From assembly GCF_016583905.1 (NCBI RefSeq), contig NZ_NRRY01000013.1, positions 43,486 through 107,485 on the forward strand: a stretch of DNA of 64,000 nt, given 5' to 3'. Shown here piece after piece: positions 8,673-18,229 of this stretch. The DNA comes from Lamprobacter modestohalophilus. Lineage in GTDB: Bacteria; Pseudomonadota; Gammaproteobacteria; Chromatiales; Chromatiaceae. A program made the position numbers and the translations under genes. Positions within the stretch are counted from its first letter, which is position 1. Each line of letters begins with the position of its first letter. Under the pieces are notes generated by a model. That model was given only the letters and a program-made list of their open reading frames with translations, was not told the origin of the DNA and did not search any database.

Positions 8673-10991
8673 TCATCCCGCGGCCCTCTGGAGCTGTTTG
8701 AGTTGGCGACTGAAGGGGCCGACGAAAGTTGCTAGACCGGCATGTAGCGTTGGAGACGACGCAGGACAAGGATTGGGGTTTAGGCCGCAGTCGGAACCGC
8801 TGTTGGAGCCGGAGGCGGAGGCGGCGAGTCCGGGTTCTTCCGCAGGTCCGTAAAAGCGTTCCGCAAGGCGGTCGAGCTGTTCGGCGGTTTGCGTGAGGTC
8901 TGCATCACGGCTCAGCCAGATCGCGCGATTGAGCGCCTCGATCTCGGCGACCGCGCCATGCAGCGCCGCCTCGCTCTCAGGCGTCGGCCTGAACGCGCGG
9001 GGCTCGAAAGGCAGCAGGCGCAGGACCTCCTCGCTCTTGCCGACCAGCGATTCAATGGCGGCGGCGCTGCTGACCGCGTTCGGTCGCCTGGCGGGTGCCA
9101 GCCGCGCCATCCCGGCCAGCCCCGAGAGGGCGCGCGCGAACAAGGCACGGGCCTCGCCGACGATGGGCGCCGGCCAGAGCCGCGTAAAGATCAGATAGAC
9201 GACGAGATTGCCAAGCAGGATGCCAACGATACGGCCCTGCGCCGTGTCCAGACTGACACTCGGCCCGAAGCCTTGTAGCACCGTGAGCAAGAACGCCAGT
9301 GCAACCTGCACGCCGGCGTAAGAGAGGCGCTCGGGGCCGGTCGAGACCCAGGCGCCGACCAGGCAGCCGAAGAACACCAATGCCATCAGCGCGCCGATGC
9401 CGTCGATATGGGGGATGACCCAAAAGATCGCCGCGACCCCGATCGCTGCCCCGATCAGGCAGCCGATGATGCGCAACGTCAGCTTATGCAGGGTCTCTCC
9501 GGTGGTGCCGAGCGCGGCGACATAGCAGGTGACCATCGCCGTATGGATACCCTGCCAGTCAATCGCCGTATAGATGAGAAAGCAGATCACCGCGGCCGCC
9601 GTGGTCTTGAACGCTAAGCGGATGTAGGCCGGATTGCTCAGCGCGTCCGGGGCGACGAAGGGCGTCTTGGGTGCCGGCACGACCTCGGCCTCGGGCGCAC
9701 CGGCGAGCACATTGAGGGTATCCCAGGCCGCTCGCTCGGCGGGATCATCACAGGCTGCAGCCCAGGCGGCTTGCTCAGCGGGGTCATCCCCGGCTGCACC
9801 CGAGACCGCTCGCTCGGCGGGGTCATTCAAGGCTGCACCCTCGGCAGGATCGACCTCGGCCTCATCCGCGCAGGCGGCGTCGTCTTCGAGAGAACTTTGG
9901 GCGATGAGGCGCGTGCGAGACGGCGATCGCGGCGGCGCCGGAGCCGTAGCTGGAGCCATAGCCATAGCTGGAACTGGAGCTGGAGCTGGAGCTGGAGCTG
10001 GCGCCGGCGCCTCGCCCTGACCAAGCGCCTCATGGGCGGCGCGGATTTGGTCTGTGAGCGCGGCGCGCCGGGCCGGGTCAAGATCATCCGGGAGTGCCGA
10101 GACCGCGAGCATCAGCGCATAGCCGGCGCGCAGGTCGGCGGCGATTTGCCGGGCGTCCGCGCGCGGCACCAGCCGCAACAGCCGGGCCGACAGCGCCTGC
10201 GGCTCGAAGGGCGCGTTGCCTTCGCGCAGCAATTCGCGCAACTCCGCGCGATCACCCGTCTCCAGCGCCTCTGCGGCGGCGGCAAGCCGGGCGCGGAGCT
10301 TATCGCGCAACAACCCCACCGGCGAAAAGCCGAGCAGCAGATTGAAGCCGATCATCAAGAGCATCGGCAGCGCGGCCATGGCCCAAGCCTCACGCAAGGC
10401 GAAGGTCGCGGCATCACCGAAGGGCGCCTTGACGATCAGCGTCAGCACGAAGGCGATGATCAAGGCCATCACGTTGCCTTGCTCGCCGAGCTGCGTCGCC
10501 GCGCCGAGGTAGAGCAATAGGCAGGAGCTGATGACGATCGCCAACATGATGTGCAGGGTCGAGCCCTGGGTCAGGTTGATGATCCAGGCCAGGAGTGCGA
10601 TCAGCCCCGGCAACAGCAGCAGGAAGCCGATACCGGTGCCGATGTTTGCCACGGCATCGGGCTTCATCAAGAAGATGATCAAGTAGCAACTGATCGCCGC
10701 CTCGGGGATCTCGAACATCATGGCCGCGCCGGTCACCAGCGCGCACAGCAGCGCGATACGCCAGGTCAGGCCGGCGCGACCGGGGAAGGGTTGCAGGTCC
10801 TCCAGCACCTGGTGCCAGCGCGATGGCGCTGGCGGGAGGATTGACGGTTGTGCCGACCTGGGAGCCGCCGGTTGTGCCAACGAGGGGCCCGACGAAGAGG
10901 CCGACGGGGATGCCGACGAGGGTGCCAACCGGGCTGCCGGCGACAAATTCAACGGATCAGTCAGCGGCGCCTGGGTCACAGTCTTCACCAT
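8673..10991 (-). CDS. FUSC family efflux pump (fusaric acid resistance / AaeB-MdtO type)
   Basis: Inner-membrane aromatic-acid or drug exporter. Two membrane halves, each with about six hydrophobic segments (first from RIALLCALVTGAAMMFEIPEA, second from VICFLIYTAIDWQGIHTAMV), are separated by a cytoplasmic stretch, as in FUSC proteins. ATG 10991 is preferred to a TTG at 11006, and it overlaps the HlyD gene by 35 bases. The hydrophilic linker has a run of Pro-Ala repeats and three imperfect 13-residue repeats with the core DDPAERAAW, which are unusual and encoded by tandem DNA repeats. The operon order DUF1656, adaptor, FUSC, outer-membrane protein is the standard one. Confidence 0.88.
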   Translation of the reverse strand: MVKTVTQAPLTDPLNLSPAARLAPSSASPSASSSGPSLAQPAAPRSAQPSILPPAPSRWHQVLEDLQPFPGRAGLTWRIALLCALVTGAAMMFEIPEAAISCYLIIFLMKPDAVANIGTGIGFLLLLPGLIALLAWIINLTQGSTLHIMLAIVISSCLLLYLGAATQLGEQGNVMALIIAFVLTLIVKAPFGDAATFALREAWAMAALPMLLMIGFNLLLGFSPVGLLRDKLRARLAAAAEALETGDRAELRELLREGNAPFEPQALSARLLRLVPRADARQIAADLRAGYALMLAVSALPDDLDPARRAALTDQIRAAHEALGQGEAPAPAPAPAPAPVPAMAMAPATAPAPPRSPSRTRLIAQSSLEDDAACADEAEVDPAEGAALNDPAERAVSGAAGDDPAEQAAWAAACDDPAERAAWDTLNVLAGAPEAEVVPAPKTPFVAPDALSNPAYIRLAFKTTAAAVICFLIYTAIDWQGIHTAMVTCYVAALGTTGETLHKLTLRIIGCLIGAAIGVAAIFWVIPHIDGIGALMALVFFGCLVGAWVSTGPERLSYAGVQVALAFLLTVLQGFGPSVSLDTAQGRIVGILLGNLVVYLIFTRLWPAPIVGEARALFARALSGLAGMARLAPARRPNAVSSAAAIESLVGKSEEVLRLLPFEPRAFRPTPESEAALHGAVAEIEALNRAIWLSRDADLTQTAEQLDRLAERFYGPAEEPGLAASASGSNSGSDCGLNPNPCPASSPTLHAGLATFVGPFSRQLKQLQRAAG
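9730..9840. repeat. Three imperfect 39-bp tandem repeats in the FUSC gene
   Basis: Units begin GCTCGCTCGGCGGG(A/G)TCAT and recur about every 39 bp. They encode the DPAE-containing 13-residue repeats of the linker. They preserve the frame. Confidence 0.75.
9961..10003. repeat. 6-bp microsatellite (GCTGGA)n in the FUSC gene
   Basis: About six consecutive, nearly perfect GCTGGA units encode the Pro-Ala run in the linker between the two membrane halves. Changes of one unit stay in frame. Confidence 0.8.
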
Positions 10992-12024
10992 GTCGTACCA
11001 CCGCAACCGCTGATGCGCCCACGCGCATCAGCGGCGCGGGTGGGTTGTCGAGTCTGATCCGTATCGGAAAGCGCTGGATGATGCGCACCCAGTTGAGCGA
11101 CTTCGGCACATAGGGCACGCCGCGCGGCAGGTTGACCAGATCCTCGGAGACGACGCCCCAACCAATGCTGTCGACCCGGCCGGCGACGGGACGCGAGCGA
11201 TCGGCCAGCACGTAGACGCGCGCACAGTCGCCGATCGCGATGCGCGACAGCTCGGTCTCGGGGAAGGTGGCCGAGGCATACCAGTGCTCGCTGTCGATCA
11301 GCGTGAACAGCGACTGACCAGGCGCGACGATCTCGCCGGTGGAGACGGTCAGGCCGACCACCAGCCCGTCATGCGGCGCAAGCACCTCGGTCGCCGCCAG
11401 TTCGTGCTCGGCGATGGCCAGTGCTGCCCGTCGGGCGTCGACCAGTGCCTCCGAGGCATCGAGCGTTGTCACCAACGCTTCTGCAGCCTCGGCCTGGCGC
11501 AGCGCCTGATCCAGGCTGGTCTGCGCATCGTCCCGTGCCGTGCGCGCGTCATCGACCTGCTGGGCCGTGACGTAGCCCTTGGGTGCCAGCGGCAGGAGCC
11601 GGGCCAGTGTCGCCTCGGCGAGCGCAAGGTTAGAGCGTGCGCGCTGCACCTGCTCGCTGGCGACAGCGGCATTCGACTGCTCGGCCACGATCGTCCGCCG
11701 CTGGGCATCGCGCGTTGCCTCGGCAAGGCGTAGGTCGGCCCGGGCCTGCGCCACGGCCAGCTGGTAAGGCTCGGGATCGAGCGCAAACAACAGCTCGCCC
11801 TCGGCGACACGCTGGTTGTCAGTCACTGCGATGGTCACGACCCGGCCGGCGATGGTGGCGGCGACGTTCACCCGATTCGCGGTCAGCACGGCATCTTCGG
11901 AGAGAGGATTGTTCGCGGCACGCTGCAAGGACCACCAACCGGAGGCGACCGCGCCGATGAGGATCAGCACCGCAAGGCTGGTGCCGACGACCGTGTAGCG
12001 GCGTGCATAGGCCGATCTCGCCAT
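10957..12024 (-). CDS. HlyD/EmrA-type membrane fusion protein (efflux adaptor)
   Basis: Periplasmic adaptor linking the FUSC pump to the TolC-like channel. It has one N-terminal membrane anchor (VVGTSLAVLILIGAVASGWW), then a biotinyl-lipoyl half-motif (VNVAATIAGRVVTIAVTDNQRVAEGELLF), a coiled-coil hairpin rich in Ala, Glu and Arg, and the second lipoyl half (VLAPHDGLVVGLTVSTGEIV). Length (355 aa) is normal. It begins 3 bases after the DUF1656 stop and overlaps FUSC, so the operon is tightly coupled. MdtN and AaeA are the closest named examples. Confidence 0.9.
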   Translation of the reverse strand: MARSAYARRYTVVGTSLAVLILIGAVASGWWSLQRAANNPLSEDAVLTANRVNVAATIAGRVVTIAVTDNQRVAEGELLFALDPEPYQLAVAQARADLRLAEATRDAQRRTIVAEQSNAAVASEQVQRARSNLALAEATLARLLPLAPKGYVTAQQVDDARTARDDAQTSLDQALRQAEAAEALVTTLDASEALVDARRAALAIAEHELAATEVLAPHDGLVVGLTVSTGEIVAPGQSLFTLIDSEHWYASATFPETELSRIAIGDCARVYVLADRSRPVAGRVDSIGWGVVSEDLVNLPRGVPYVPKSLNWVRIIQRFPIRIRLDNPPAPLMRVGASAVAVVRHGEDCDPGAAD

Positions 12025-12027
12025 CGG

Positions 12028-12231
12028 CTAACGGCCAAAGACCTTGGCAGAAATCGCAAAGGCGATCAAGCAGGCGAGTGCGATGTAAACCAGCGTCCGC
12101 AGCGGCATGCCTTCATCAACACCCAAGCGGATCAGGAGGCTGCGCACCAGCATTGAGCCCAGGATACCGAGCGTGGCGCTGATCAGCCAAGAGGGGAAGT
12201 AGGCACCGTAGAAGGGCAGCTCTGGACTCAT
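12028..12231 (-). CDS. DUF1656 small membrane protein (AaeX-like)
   Basis: A 67-aa protein with two predicted membrane segments (FPSWLISATLGILGSMLV and TLVYIALACLIAFAISA). This family regularly opens operons of FUSC-type efflux pumps, and its role there is not known. Here it is the first gene of the four-gene efflux operon. No strong ribosome site is visible ahead of the ATG. Confidence 0.8.
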   Translation of the reverse strand: MSPELPFYGAYFPSWLISATLGILGSMLVRSLLIRLGVDEGMPLRTLVYIALACLIAFAISAKVFGR

Positions 12232-12237
12232 GCTGTC

Positions 12238-12249
12238 TAGGATATCCTA
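12238..12249. promoter_or_regulatory. 12-bp perfect palindrome upstream of the efflux operon
   Basis: TAGGATATCCTA lies 6 bases ahead of the DUF1656 start codon, next to an AT-rich stretch (TAATATATCC). Its position suits an operator for a dimeric repressor, but no regulator gene is adjacent. This is an inference from position and symmetry only. Confidence 0.3.
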
Positions 12250-12444
12250 ATATATCCAGCGAACCTCTGGGCTCCGCTCAATCAGCTAACAGTAACCCTT
12301 GGGTACCGTCTTGGATGGTGCCAGCAAACGCGCTTAGTGGGGCCTCGATCATCGTCAACCACTTTGCCGTTGGCGTTAGGAGGTAGCGCTTAATCATGGG
12401 CAGACGCCAACAGTGCCGCTGTAACCTACACATGAGGATCTCCT

Positions 12445-12540
12445 CGGGCGGGTGTTGCGAGCATCGAGCACGGCCAGCTGTTGGATGACGCGACGGTGCG
12501 GCTGATCGCCGAGCACGATCTCTGGTGGAGCCTGCAGCCT
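12445..12540 (+). pseudogene. Remnant of an amidohydrolase gene
   Basis: A 32-codon open fragment on the plus strand translates to RAGVASIEHGQLLDD, then ATVRLIAEHDLWWSLQP. This is the recognisable metal-dependent amidohydrolase segment around IEHG-x-LLD (imidazolonepropionase/prolidase-like families), in which the His is a metal ligand. Nothing recognisable of the family lies up- or downstream, and the fragment ends against the 3' end of the next minus-strand gene. It is most simply a piece left by a deletion. The rest of 12232-12444 shows no gene apart from the palindrome near 12240. Confidence 0.55.
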
Positions 12541-14008
12541 AAGGATAGGCAATGGCGCTTTGGTAGACCTGCCCCAGATCTTCCAGATCATCCAGGCATT
12601 GCCAGCGCAGACCCGCCGACTCCGACAATCGCCAGCGCACTAGGGTGCTGCCCTGGCGAGGATCATGTGCCAGGGTAGCGCTCTCAGCCTCGGCCATACG
12701 GGCGAAGCGGATCTGGGAAAGCAGCAAACCCTCGGCGAGCAGACGCTGCACCGCCCCGCCTAGGCTCCGATCGTGAGGGGCAATCAGCACCACCTTGAGG
12801 TCGCGGACTTCGTAAGGCAGCAACCGAAACCTTGTGATATCGCGCAACATGTTGCCCAGCAGATCGGTCTCCGTTCCTCCGTAGATCCGGTCATTCTCGC
12901 TGGCGTGGCCCAGAATCGCCTCGCCGCTGGGAAGGATCATCAGCAGGGCCGTGCAGGTGGAAATACCGAATGTCAACAGGGGCGCATCAGCAGATGAGCG
13001 AAATTCGTCCATGTCCACGATGAGGCCATCTCGCGGCAGCACATGCTCCGCGCAGAAAGTCGGATCGCCCTCTGGAAGATGGCGCTCAAGGAGCGAAACA
13101 TCTTCCGCTTGCTGTTGCCGGAAGTGCTTGGTCAGGATCTCGTCTTCATCGATCTTGGCGACCAGCAGCCAATCGCTGTCCTGTACCCGGCAGAGGGTAA
13201 ATGAGGTCAACACCGGGTAGCCTCGGTAATCGATTACCCGCCGGTGTCCCTCGCCCTGGGAAAATTTGGGCTCCAGGTTTTTCGCGGCTAGGTGCCGCAG
13301 CAAGGCCCCCTGATCGGGGTGTAGTCGGCTGGCCGTGAGCATCTGGTGGCGACGATTGGCGAGAAAGACCTCGCCAGTCTGGCCCAGATCATCTTCCCGG
13401 GTGAAGATCCTGTTGATTCGATTCAAGGCAGACTGGCAGACCAGCCAACCCTCCCTCTGGCCGTCAATGACCATGGGCTCGACGAAAAAGGCTGAGGGTT
13501 CATCCGAGGCCCAATAGAAATCGTAATCCACGAACGACCGCTCCGGATCGCGCAAGAGTTGGCGAGACAGCGCCGATTCGGCCAGCCGACCCGAAAACAG
13601 GTGCTCGTGATAGTCCCGCTCGTGCCGGATGGTGGAGAGGACGAATCCGCTCTTGTCGACGAACAAGATGTCGTAGAAGACCGGGTAGTGTTGCAGGTAG
13701 TGATCGCGGATGGAGGCCTTGAGCTGCTCAATGCTCTGGATCACCTCGGGTGGGGCCGGCAGCTGTCCCTGCAGCTGATGATAGCGCTGCTTGACCTTGA
13801 AGTAGTCCTGAAAATGGGCGTCGGTGGATGCCTGGCCGGCCAGTCGCTGCAGCCGTTGAAGATAGCCTTCTAGCTGATCTTGCCGGACATCGCGGATCTG
13901 ATCCAGGGCGCTGTAGGCATCCTCAAGGACCGGATGCATGCCCTCATCGGCCTGAACCGGCAGGGCGAGGAGCAGTATCAGAACGATAAGGGTCGTACCA
14001 TGCCGCAT
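12539..14008 (-). CDS. Secreted Cache-type sensor protein with CheD-like C-terminal domain
   Basis: A 489-aa protein with a cleavable signal peptide (LIVLILLLALPVQA) and no later membrane segment, so it should be periplasmic. Residues about 30-310 resemble a dCache sensor: a long N-terminal helix, then DILFVDKSGFVLSTIRHERDY, then FFVEPMVIDGQREGWLV. Residues about 330-460 follow the layout of CheD: FGISTCTALLMI with a Thr-Cys pair, EAILGHAS with a His, a central helix, and a Gly-rich GGAVQRLLAEG segment. Cys and His are the catalytic pair in CheD deamidases. The CheD similarity is my inference from pattern, not a database hit. ATG 14008 is preferred to TTG 14020. Confidence 0.6.
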   Translation of the reverse strand: MRHGTTLIVLILLLALPVQADEGMHPVLEDAYSALDQIRDVRQDQLEGYLQRLQRLAGQASTDAHFQDYFKVKQRYHQLQGQLPAPPEVIQSIEQLKASIRDHYLQHYPVFYDILFVDKSGFVLSTIRHERDYHEHLFSGRLAESALSRQLLRDPERSFVDYDFYWASDEPSAFFVEPMVIDGQREGWLVCQSALNRINRIFTREDDLGQTGEVFLANRRHQMLTASRLHPDQGALLRHLAAKNLEPKFSQGEGHRRVIDYRGYPVLTSFTLCRVQDSDWLLVAKIDEDEILTKHFRQQQAEDVSLLERHLPEGDPTFCAEHVLPRDGLIVDMDEFRSSADAPLLTFGISTCTALLMILPSGEAILGHASENDRIYGGTETDLLGNMLRDITRFRLLPYEVRDLKVVLIAPHDRSLGGAVQRLLAEGLLLSQIRFARMAEAESATLAHDPRQGSTLVRWRLSESAGLRWQCLDDLEDLGQVYQSAIAYP

Positions 14009-14069
14009 GAGAACACTCAAAAAAGCTTGGGATCTACTCTGGAATCCGGTGATGCGCTAGGAGGGCGAA

Positions 14070-14192
14070 TCAGCGCCTATTCCGCGAGAGACCGGAGCCA
14101 TTGTCGATCAGCATCCCCACATGCTCGATCCCTTGCGTATCGAGCCAGCTCATCAGGCTTTCGCGAGATTTCGCTAGGCTGGCCGGCGGACC
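14070..14192 (-). pseudogene. Remnant of D-Ala-D-Ala carboxypeptidase (PBP4, dacB)
   Basis: A 40-codon minus-strand fragment reads SLMSWLDTQGIEHVGMLID followed by NGSGLSRNRR and a stop. DNGSGLSR is the characteristic PBP4/DacB segment, and a SLxxWL helix precedes it in the intact enzyme. The catalytic SxxK, SxN and KTG motifs are missing. Together with the amidohydrolase fragment at 12445-12540 it shows that this stretch has lost genes, and that the Cache-CheD gene sits between two scars. Confidence 0.55.
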
Positions 14193-14218
14193 CTGCGCTC
14201 GCCGCCGCTGGCGTTGGC

Positions 14219-16621
14219 TCAGCCTTTGCTGCTATCGGCATCGGTTGCCGCTGGCGAGTCGGCACCTGTCGCTTGCGAGCCAGTCCCTGCTGCTGGCGAG
14301 TCGGCTTCGCTATCGGAACCGCTCTGATCAGTGTCAGTCGTGTTCCGTGCGGCTCGACCCTCGGCCAAGATGGGCGCGGCAAGGCTAGACGCGTCGGCGG
14401 CATCGACATCATCGGAGGCAACCGAGCTTGGTTCGAGCACCATGATGACACCGGCAAGCGGCGGCAAGGCGAGTGGGATCGAGTACGGGCGGCCCATCCA
14501 ACTGCTGCGCTCTGAATGCACGCCGCCGCGATTACCGACGTTGCTGCCGCCATAGAGCTCGGCGTCGGAGTTGACGGCCTCGCGATAATAGCCCTCGACC
14601 GGAACCCCGATGCGGTAGTTCTCGCGCGGTACCGGGGTGAAATTGAAGGCGCAGGCGACCAGATGCTTGCCGTCTTTGGACTTGCGCAGATAGCTCAACA
14701 CCGACTGGCTGGAGTCGTGGCAGTCGATCCACTCGAAGCCTGAGCTCTCGAAGTCGACCTCGTACAACGCCGGCTCAGCGCGGTAGAGATGGTTGAGATC
14801 GGCGACGATTTTTTTCACGCCCTGATGCTGGGGCCGCTCGAGCAGCTCCCACTCGGCCGCAGCATCGAAGTTCCACTCCCGACCCTGTCCGAACTCGCAG
14901 CCCTGGAATAGCAGCTTCTTGCCCGGATAGCTGAACATGAAGGTGTAGAGCAGGCGCAGCGAGGCGAACTTCTGCCAGGCGTCGCCGGGCATCTTATCCA
15001 GCATCGACTTCTTGCCGTGCACCACCTCGTCGTGGCTGAACGGCAGCACGAAGTTCTCGGTAAAGGCGTAGAGCAGGCCGAAGGTCAGTAGGTCATGGTG
15101 GTAATGGCGATAGATCGGGTCCTTCTCCATGTACGACAGGGTGTCGTGCATCCAGCCCATGTTCCATTTCATGCTGAAGCCGAGACCGCCTAGATAGGTC
15201 GGGCGCGACACCTGTGGCCAAGAGGTGGATTCCTCGGCGATCATCAACGAGCCAGGATGCTGCTCATGGGTGACGGTGTTGAGCTGGCGCAACAGCTCAA
15301 CCGCGTCCAGGTTCTCGTTGCCACCGTACTTGTTCGGTATCCACTCACCGTCGTTGCGCGAGTAGTCGAGGTAGAGCATCGAGGCTACCGCGTCGACGCG
15401 CAGGCCGTCGATATGGTACTCATCGAGCCAGAACAGGGCGCTCGAGAGCAGGAAGTTCTTCACCTCGTGGCGGCCGTAGTTGAAGATCAGCGTGCCCCAA
15501 TCCTTGTGCTCACCCTGGCGCGGGTCGGCGTGCTCGTAGAGCGCGGTGCCGTCGAAACGCGCCAGCGCCACGGTATCGCGCGGGAAATGCGCCGGCACCC
15601 AGTCGAGCAGCACGCCGATGCCCTGCTCGTGCAGATAGTTGACGAAGTAACGGAAATCTTCAGGGGTGCCGAAACGCGCCGTCGGTGCGAAATAGCCAGT
15701 CGCCTGATAGCCCCAAGAGGCGTCCAGTGGATGCTCGGTGATCGGCAGCAGCTCGAGGTGAGTGAAGCCCAGCTCCTTGCAGTGCGTGGCCAACTGCTCG
15801 GCCAGCTCGCGGTAGTTAAGGAAGCTGCCGTCCTCGGCGCGGCGCCAGGAGCCGAGATGCACCTCGTAGACCGACATCGGCTGCTGCTGCCAGTTGATCT
15901 TGGCGCGGGCCTCGAGCCAGTCTTGGTCGGTCCAGGCAAAGTCGCTCGGTGCGTGCAGGATGCAAGCGTTATCAGGGCGTTCTTGAAAGGCGCTGGCGTA
16001 GGGGTCGATCTTGACCATCGGCACGCCCTCGGCGGAGCGCAGCTCGAATTTATACAGCGATTCGGCAGCCAGGCCGGGGATAAACAACTCCCAGACGCCA
16101 GAGCCGGGGCGAACGCGCATCTGATGCTCACGCCCGTCCCAGTTGTTGAAGGCGCCGACGACGCTGACCCGGGTCGCGCCTGGGGCCCAGACGCCGAACT
16201 GGAAGCCAGTGATGCCGTCAATCTCGAGTTGGTAGGCGCCGAGAAAGCGATAGGCGTGCCAGTGGCGACCCTCACCGAAAAGATGCAGATCGAAGTCCGG
16301 GATCTGGGTGCCGAAGCTGTAGGGATCGTGCTGGGTATGCACCTGTCCCTGCTTGTCGTACCAGCTGATTTGATAGCGCTCGTCGACGGCGCTCGCTGGC
16401 CCCTCCCAGACGAAGAGGTCGGTGCCGTCGATGCGGCTGAGCTCGACGTCACCCTTGCCGATACGCACCCGCTCGGCGCGCGGCAAAAGCACCCGGACGA
16501 CGGTGTTGCCGTCGCCTTGATCGTGACGGCCGAGGACCTCGAACGGGTCGTGATGTCGGGCCTCGACGATCCGCAACAACGGCTCGGGAAGGTTGGGGTA
16601 GCGAAGCTGACTCTCGGGCAT
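14219..16621 (-). CDS. glgB: 1,4-alpha-glucan branching enzyme GlgB
   Basis: Adds alpha-1,6 branches to glycogen. It has an N-terminal N1 region and CBM48-like domain ([12 protein letters not shown], then [19 protein letters not shown]), then the GH13 barrel with [18 protein letters not shown] (nucleophile Asp), MIAEEST (acid/base Glu) and [12 protein letters not shown] (transition-state Asp). Length to the end of the C-terminal beta domain is normal. It then carries a roughly 70-residue tail of low complexity (Ala, Ser, Asp, Thr) that the family lacks. It is divergent from glgC, and the 235 bases between them hold both promoters. Confidence 0.95.
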   Translation of the reverse strand: MPESQLRYPNLPEPLLRIVEARHHDPFEVLGRHDQGDGNTVVRVLLPRAERVRIGKGDVELSRIDGTDLFVWEGPASAVDERYQISWYDKQGQVHTQHDPYSFGTQIPDFDLHLFGEGRHWHAYRFLGAYQLEIDGITGFQFGVWAPGATRVSVVGAFNNWDGREHQMRVRPGSGVWELFIPGLAAESLYKFELRSAEGVPMVKIDPYASAFQERPDNACILHAPSDFAWTDQDWLEARAKINWQQQPMSVYEVHLGSWRRAEDGSFLNYRELAEQLATHCKELGFTHLELLPITEHPLDASWGYQATGYFAPTARFGTPEDFRYFVNYLHEQGIGVLLDWVPAHFPRDTVALARFDGTALYEHADPRQGEHKDWGTLIFNYGRHEVKNFLLSSALFWLDEYHIDGLRVDAVASMLYLDYSRNDGEWIPNKYGGNENLDAVELLRQLNTVTHEQHPGSLMIAEESTSWPQVSRPTYLGGLGFSMKWNMGWMHDTLSYMEKDPIYRHYHHDLLTFGLLYAFTENFVLPFSHDEVVHGKKSMLDKMPGDAWQKFASLRLLYTFMFSYPGKKLLFQGCEFGQGREWNFDAAAEWELLERPQHQGVKKIVADLNHLYRAEPALYEVDFESSGFEWIDCHDSSQSVLSYLRKSKDGKHLVACAFNFTPVPRENYRIGVPVEGYYREAVNSDAELYGGSNVGNRGGVHSERSSWMGRPYSIPLALPPLAGVIMVLEPSSVASDDVDAADASSLAAPILAEGRAARNTTDTDQSGSDSEADSPAAGTGSQATGADSPAATDADSSKG

Positions 16622-16856
16622 GGTGTGTCGGTATCCTGAGGCTCTTTACGCCGACGATGTTACCATAGCGTCGGAAATTCACCGGCTTGGTTGGTTGCCG
16701 GCTAACGGTCCGCGCGATTGGTCAGCGCCAACGATCCGCGCCAATGCCGCTGGCGGCCGCTGCTCGACGATTTGCCGAGCCGCTTGGTTGCCCTCTTACG
16801 CACTGAGTGGCCCCTTGCATTCACCTCGAATCGGCGCTCGCGCCCGGAGGTTCAGC

Positions 16857-18128
16857 ATGGCAGAAGAGAACCCACGTTTCGTTAGTCGTCTGACGCGAAA
16901 CACCTTGGCGCTCATCCTCGCCGGCGGCCGCGGCTCTCGGTTGCGTCAGCTGACGCAATGGCGCTCGAAGCCTGCGGTGCCGTTTGGTGGCAAGTTCCGC
17001 ATCGTCGACTTTCCGCTCTCGAACTGCATCAACTCTGGTATTCGACGTATCGGCGTATTGACGCAGTACAAGGCGCATTCGCTGATCCTACACATTCAGA
17101 AGGGCTGGGGCTTCCTGCGCGGCGAGTTCGGCGAGTTCGTCGAGCTGTGGCCGGCGCAGCAACGGGTGGCTGAGAACGCTTGGTACGCCGGCACCGCCGA
17201 TGCGGTGTTCCAGAATCTCGACATCATCCGCAGCCACGACCCCGAGTACGTGTTGGTGCTGGCTGGTGATCACATCTATCAGATGGACTATGGGCCGATG
17301 ATCGCCCAGCACGTCGAATCTGGCGCTGACATGACGATCGGCTGCATCGAGGTCGAGCGCGAGCGGGCCTCGGGCTTTGGCGTCATCAGCGTCGATGACC
17401 AACAGCGCGTGCAAGCGTTTGTCGAGAAGCCGGCCGATCCGACCTCGGTGCCGGGTCGGGACGATATCGCCTTGGCGTCGATGGGCATCTACGTCTTCAA
17501 CCGTGATTTCCTGTTCGAGCAGGTGGTCGCCGATGCCGATATGCCGGGCTCTAGCCATGATTTCGGCAAGGATGTGATCCCGCGCGCGATCCAGCGCTAT
17601 CGGGTGATGACCTATCCGTTCCGTGATCCGCACAGTGGAGCCCAGGCCTACTGGCGTGATGTGGGCACCATCGATGCCTTCTGGGAGGCGAATCTGGAGC
17701 TGATCGGCGTCACCCCGCCGCTCAGTCTGTACGACGATGAGTGGCCAATCTGGACCTATCAGGAGCAGCTGCCGCCGGCCAAGTTTGTGTTCGATAACGA
17801 CATCCGCCGCGGGATGGCGGTCGACTCGATGGTCTCCGGCGGCTGCATCATCTCTGGCGCGCTGGTGCGCCACTCGCTGCTGTTCTCAAATGTGCGGGTG
17901 CACTCGTTTGCGCATGTCGAAGACAGCGTGATCCTGCCGAATGTGGATGTCGGGCGCGGTTGTGTGATCCGCCGTGCCATCGTTGACCACTGGTGCCGGC
18001 TCCCGGAAGGTATGCGGATTGGTTGCGATCGCGCCGAGGACGTTGCGGCCGGACTCTACGTGTCCGAAGGTGGCGTCACCTTAGTCACCCCGGAGTTGCT
18101 AGGCCAAACTGTCAATCGGGTGCGCTGA
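16857..18128 (+). CDS. glgC: Glucose-1-phosphate adenylyltransferase GlgC
   Basis: Makes ADP-glucose, the committed step of glycogen synthesis. The nucleotide-binding signature [15 protein letters not shown] is complete, followed by [20 protein letters not shown], the [12 protein letters not shown] segment and VEKP. The C-terminal left-handed beta-helix includes [18 protein letters not shown] 16857 follows a strong GGAGG site; the longer open frame back to 16620 has no ribosome site and overlaps the glgB start region. It is 423 aa and begins the plus-strand run that continues with malQ. Confidence 0.95.
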   Translation: MAEENPRFVSRLTRNTLALILAGGRGSRLRQLTQWRSKPAVPFGGKFRIVDFPLSNCINSGIRRIGVLTQYKAHSLILHIQKGWGFLRGEFGEFVELWPAQQRVAENAWYAGTADAVFQNLDIIRSHDPEYVLVLAGDHIYQMDYGPMIAQHVESGADMTIGCIEVERERASGFGVISVDDQQRVQAFVEKPADPTSVPGRDDIALASMGIYVFNRDFLFEQVVADADMPGSSHDFGKDVIPRAIQRYRVMTYPFRDPHSGAQAYWRDVGTIDAFWEANLELIGVTPPLSLYDDEWPIWTYQEQLPPAKFVFDNDIRRGMAVDSMVSGGCIISGALVRHSLLFSNVRVHSFAHVEDSVILPNVDVGRGCVIRRAIVDHWCRLPEGMRIGCDRAEDVAAGLYVSEGGVTLVTPELLGQTVNRVR

Positions 18129-18229
18129 TGCTGCGCGCACTGCACGGCTGGTCGCTGCTGGCTGATCCGATGCTGCGGGCAAGCTAGCGGCTCTCTTCAC
18201 CTTAGTCATCATGTCCAAGCTGTATTGCT

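Noticed and set aside
9634..10520. Plus-strand open frames over the FUSC linker
   Set aside because: They are repeat-rich shadows of the FUSC gene with no recognisable protein family and no ribosome sites.
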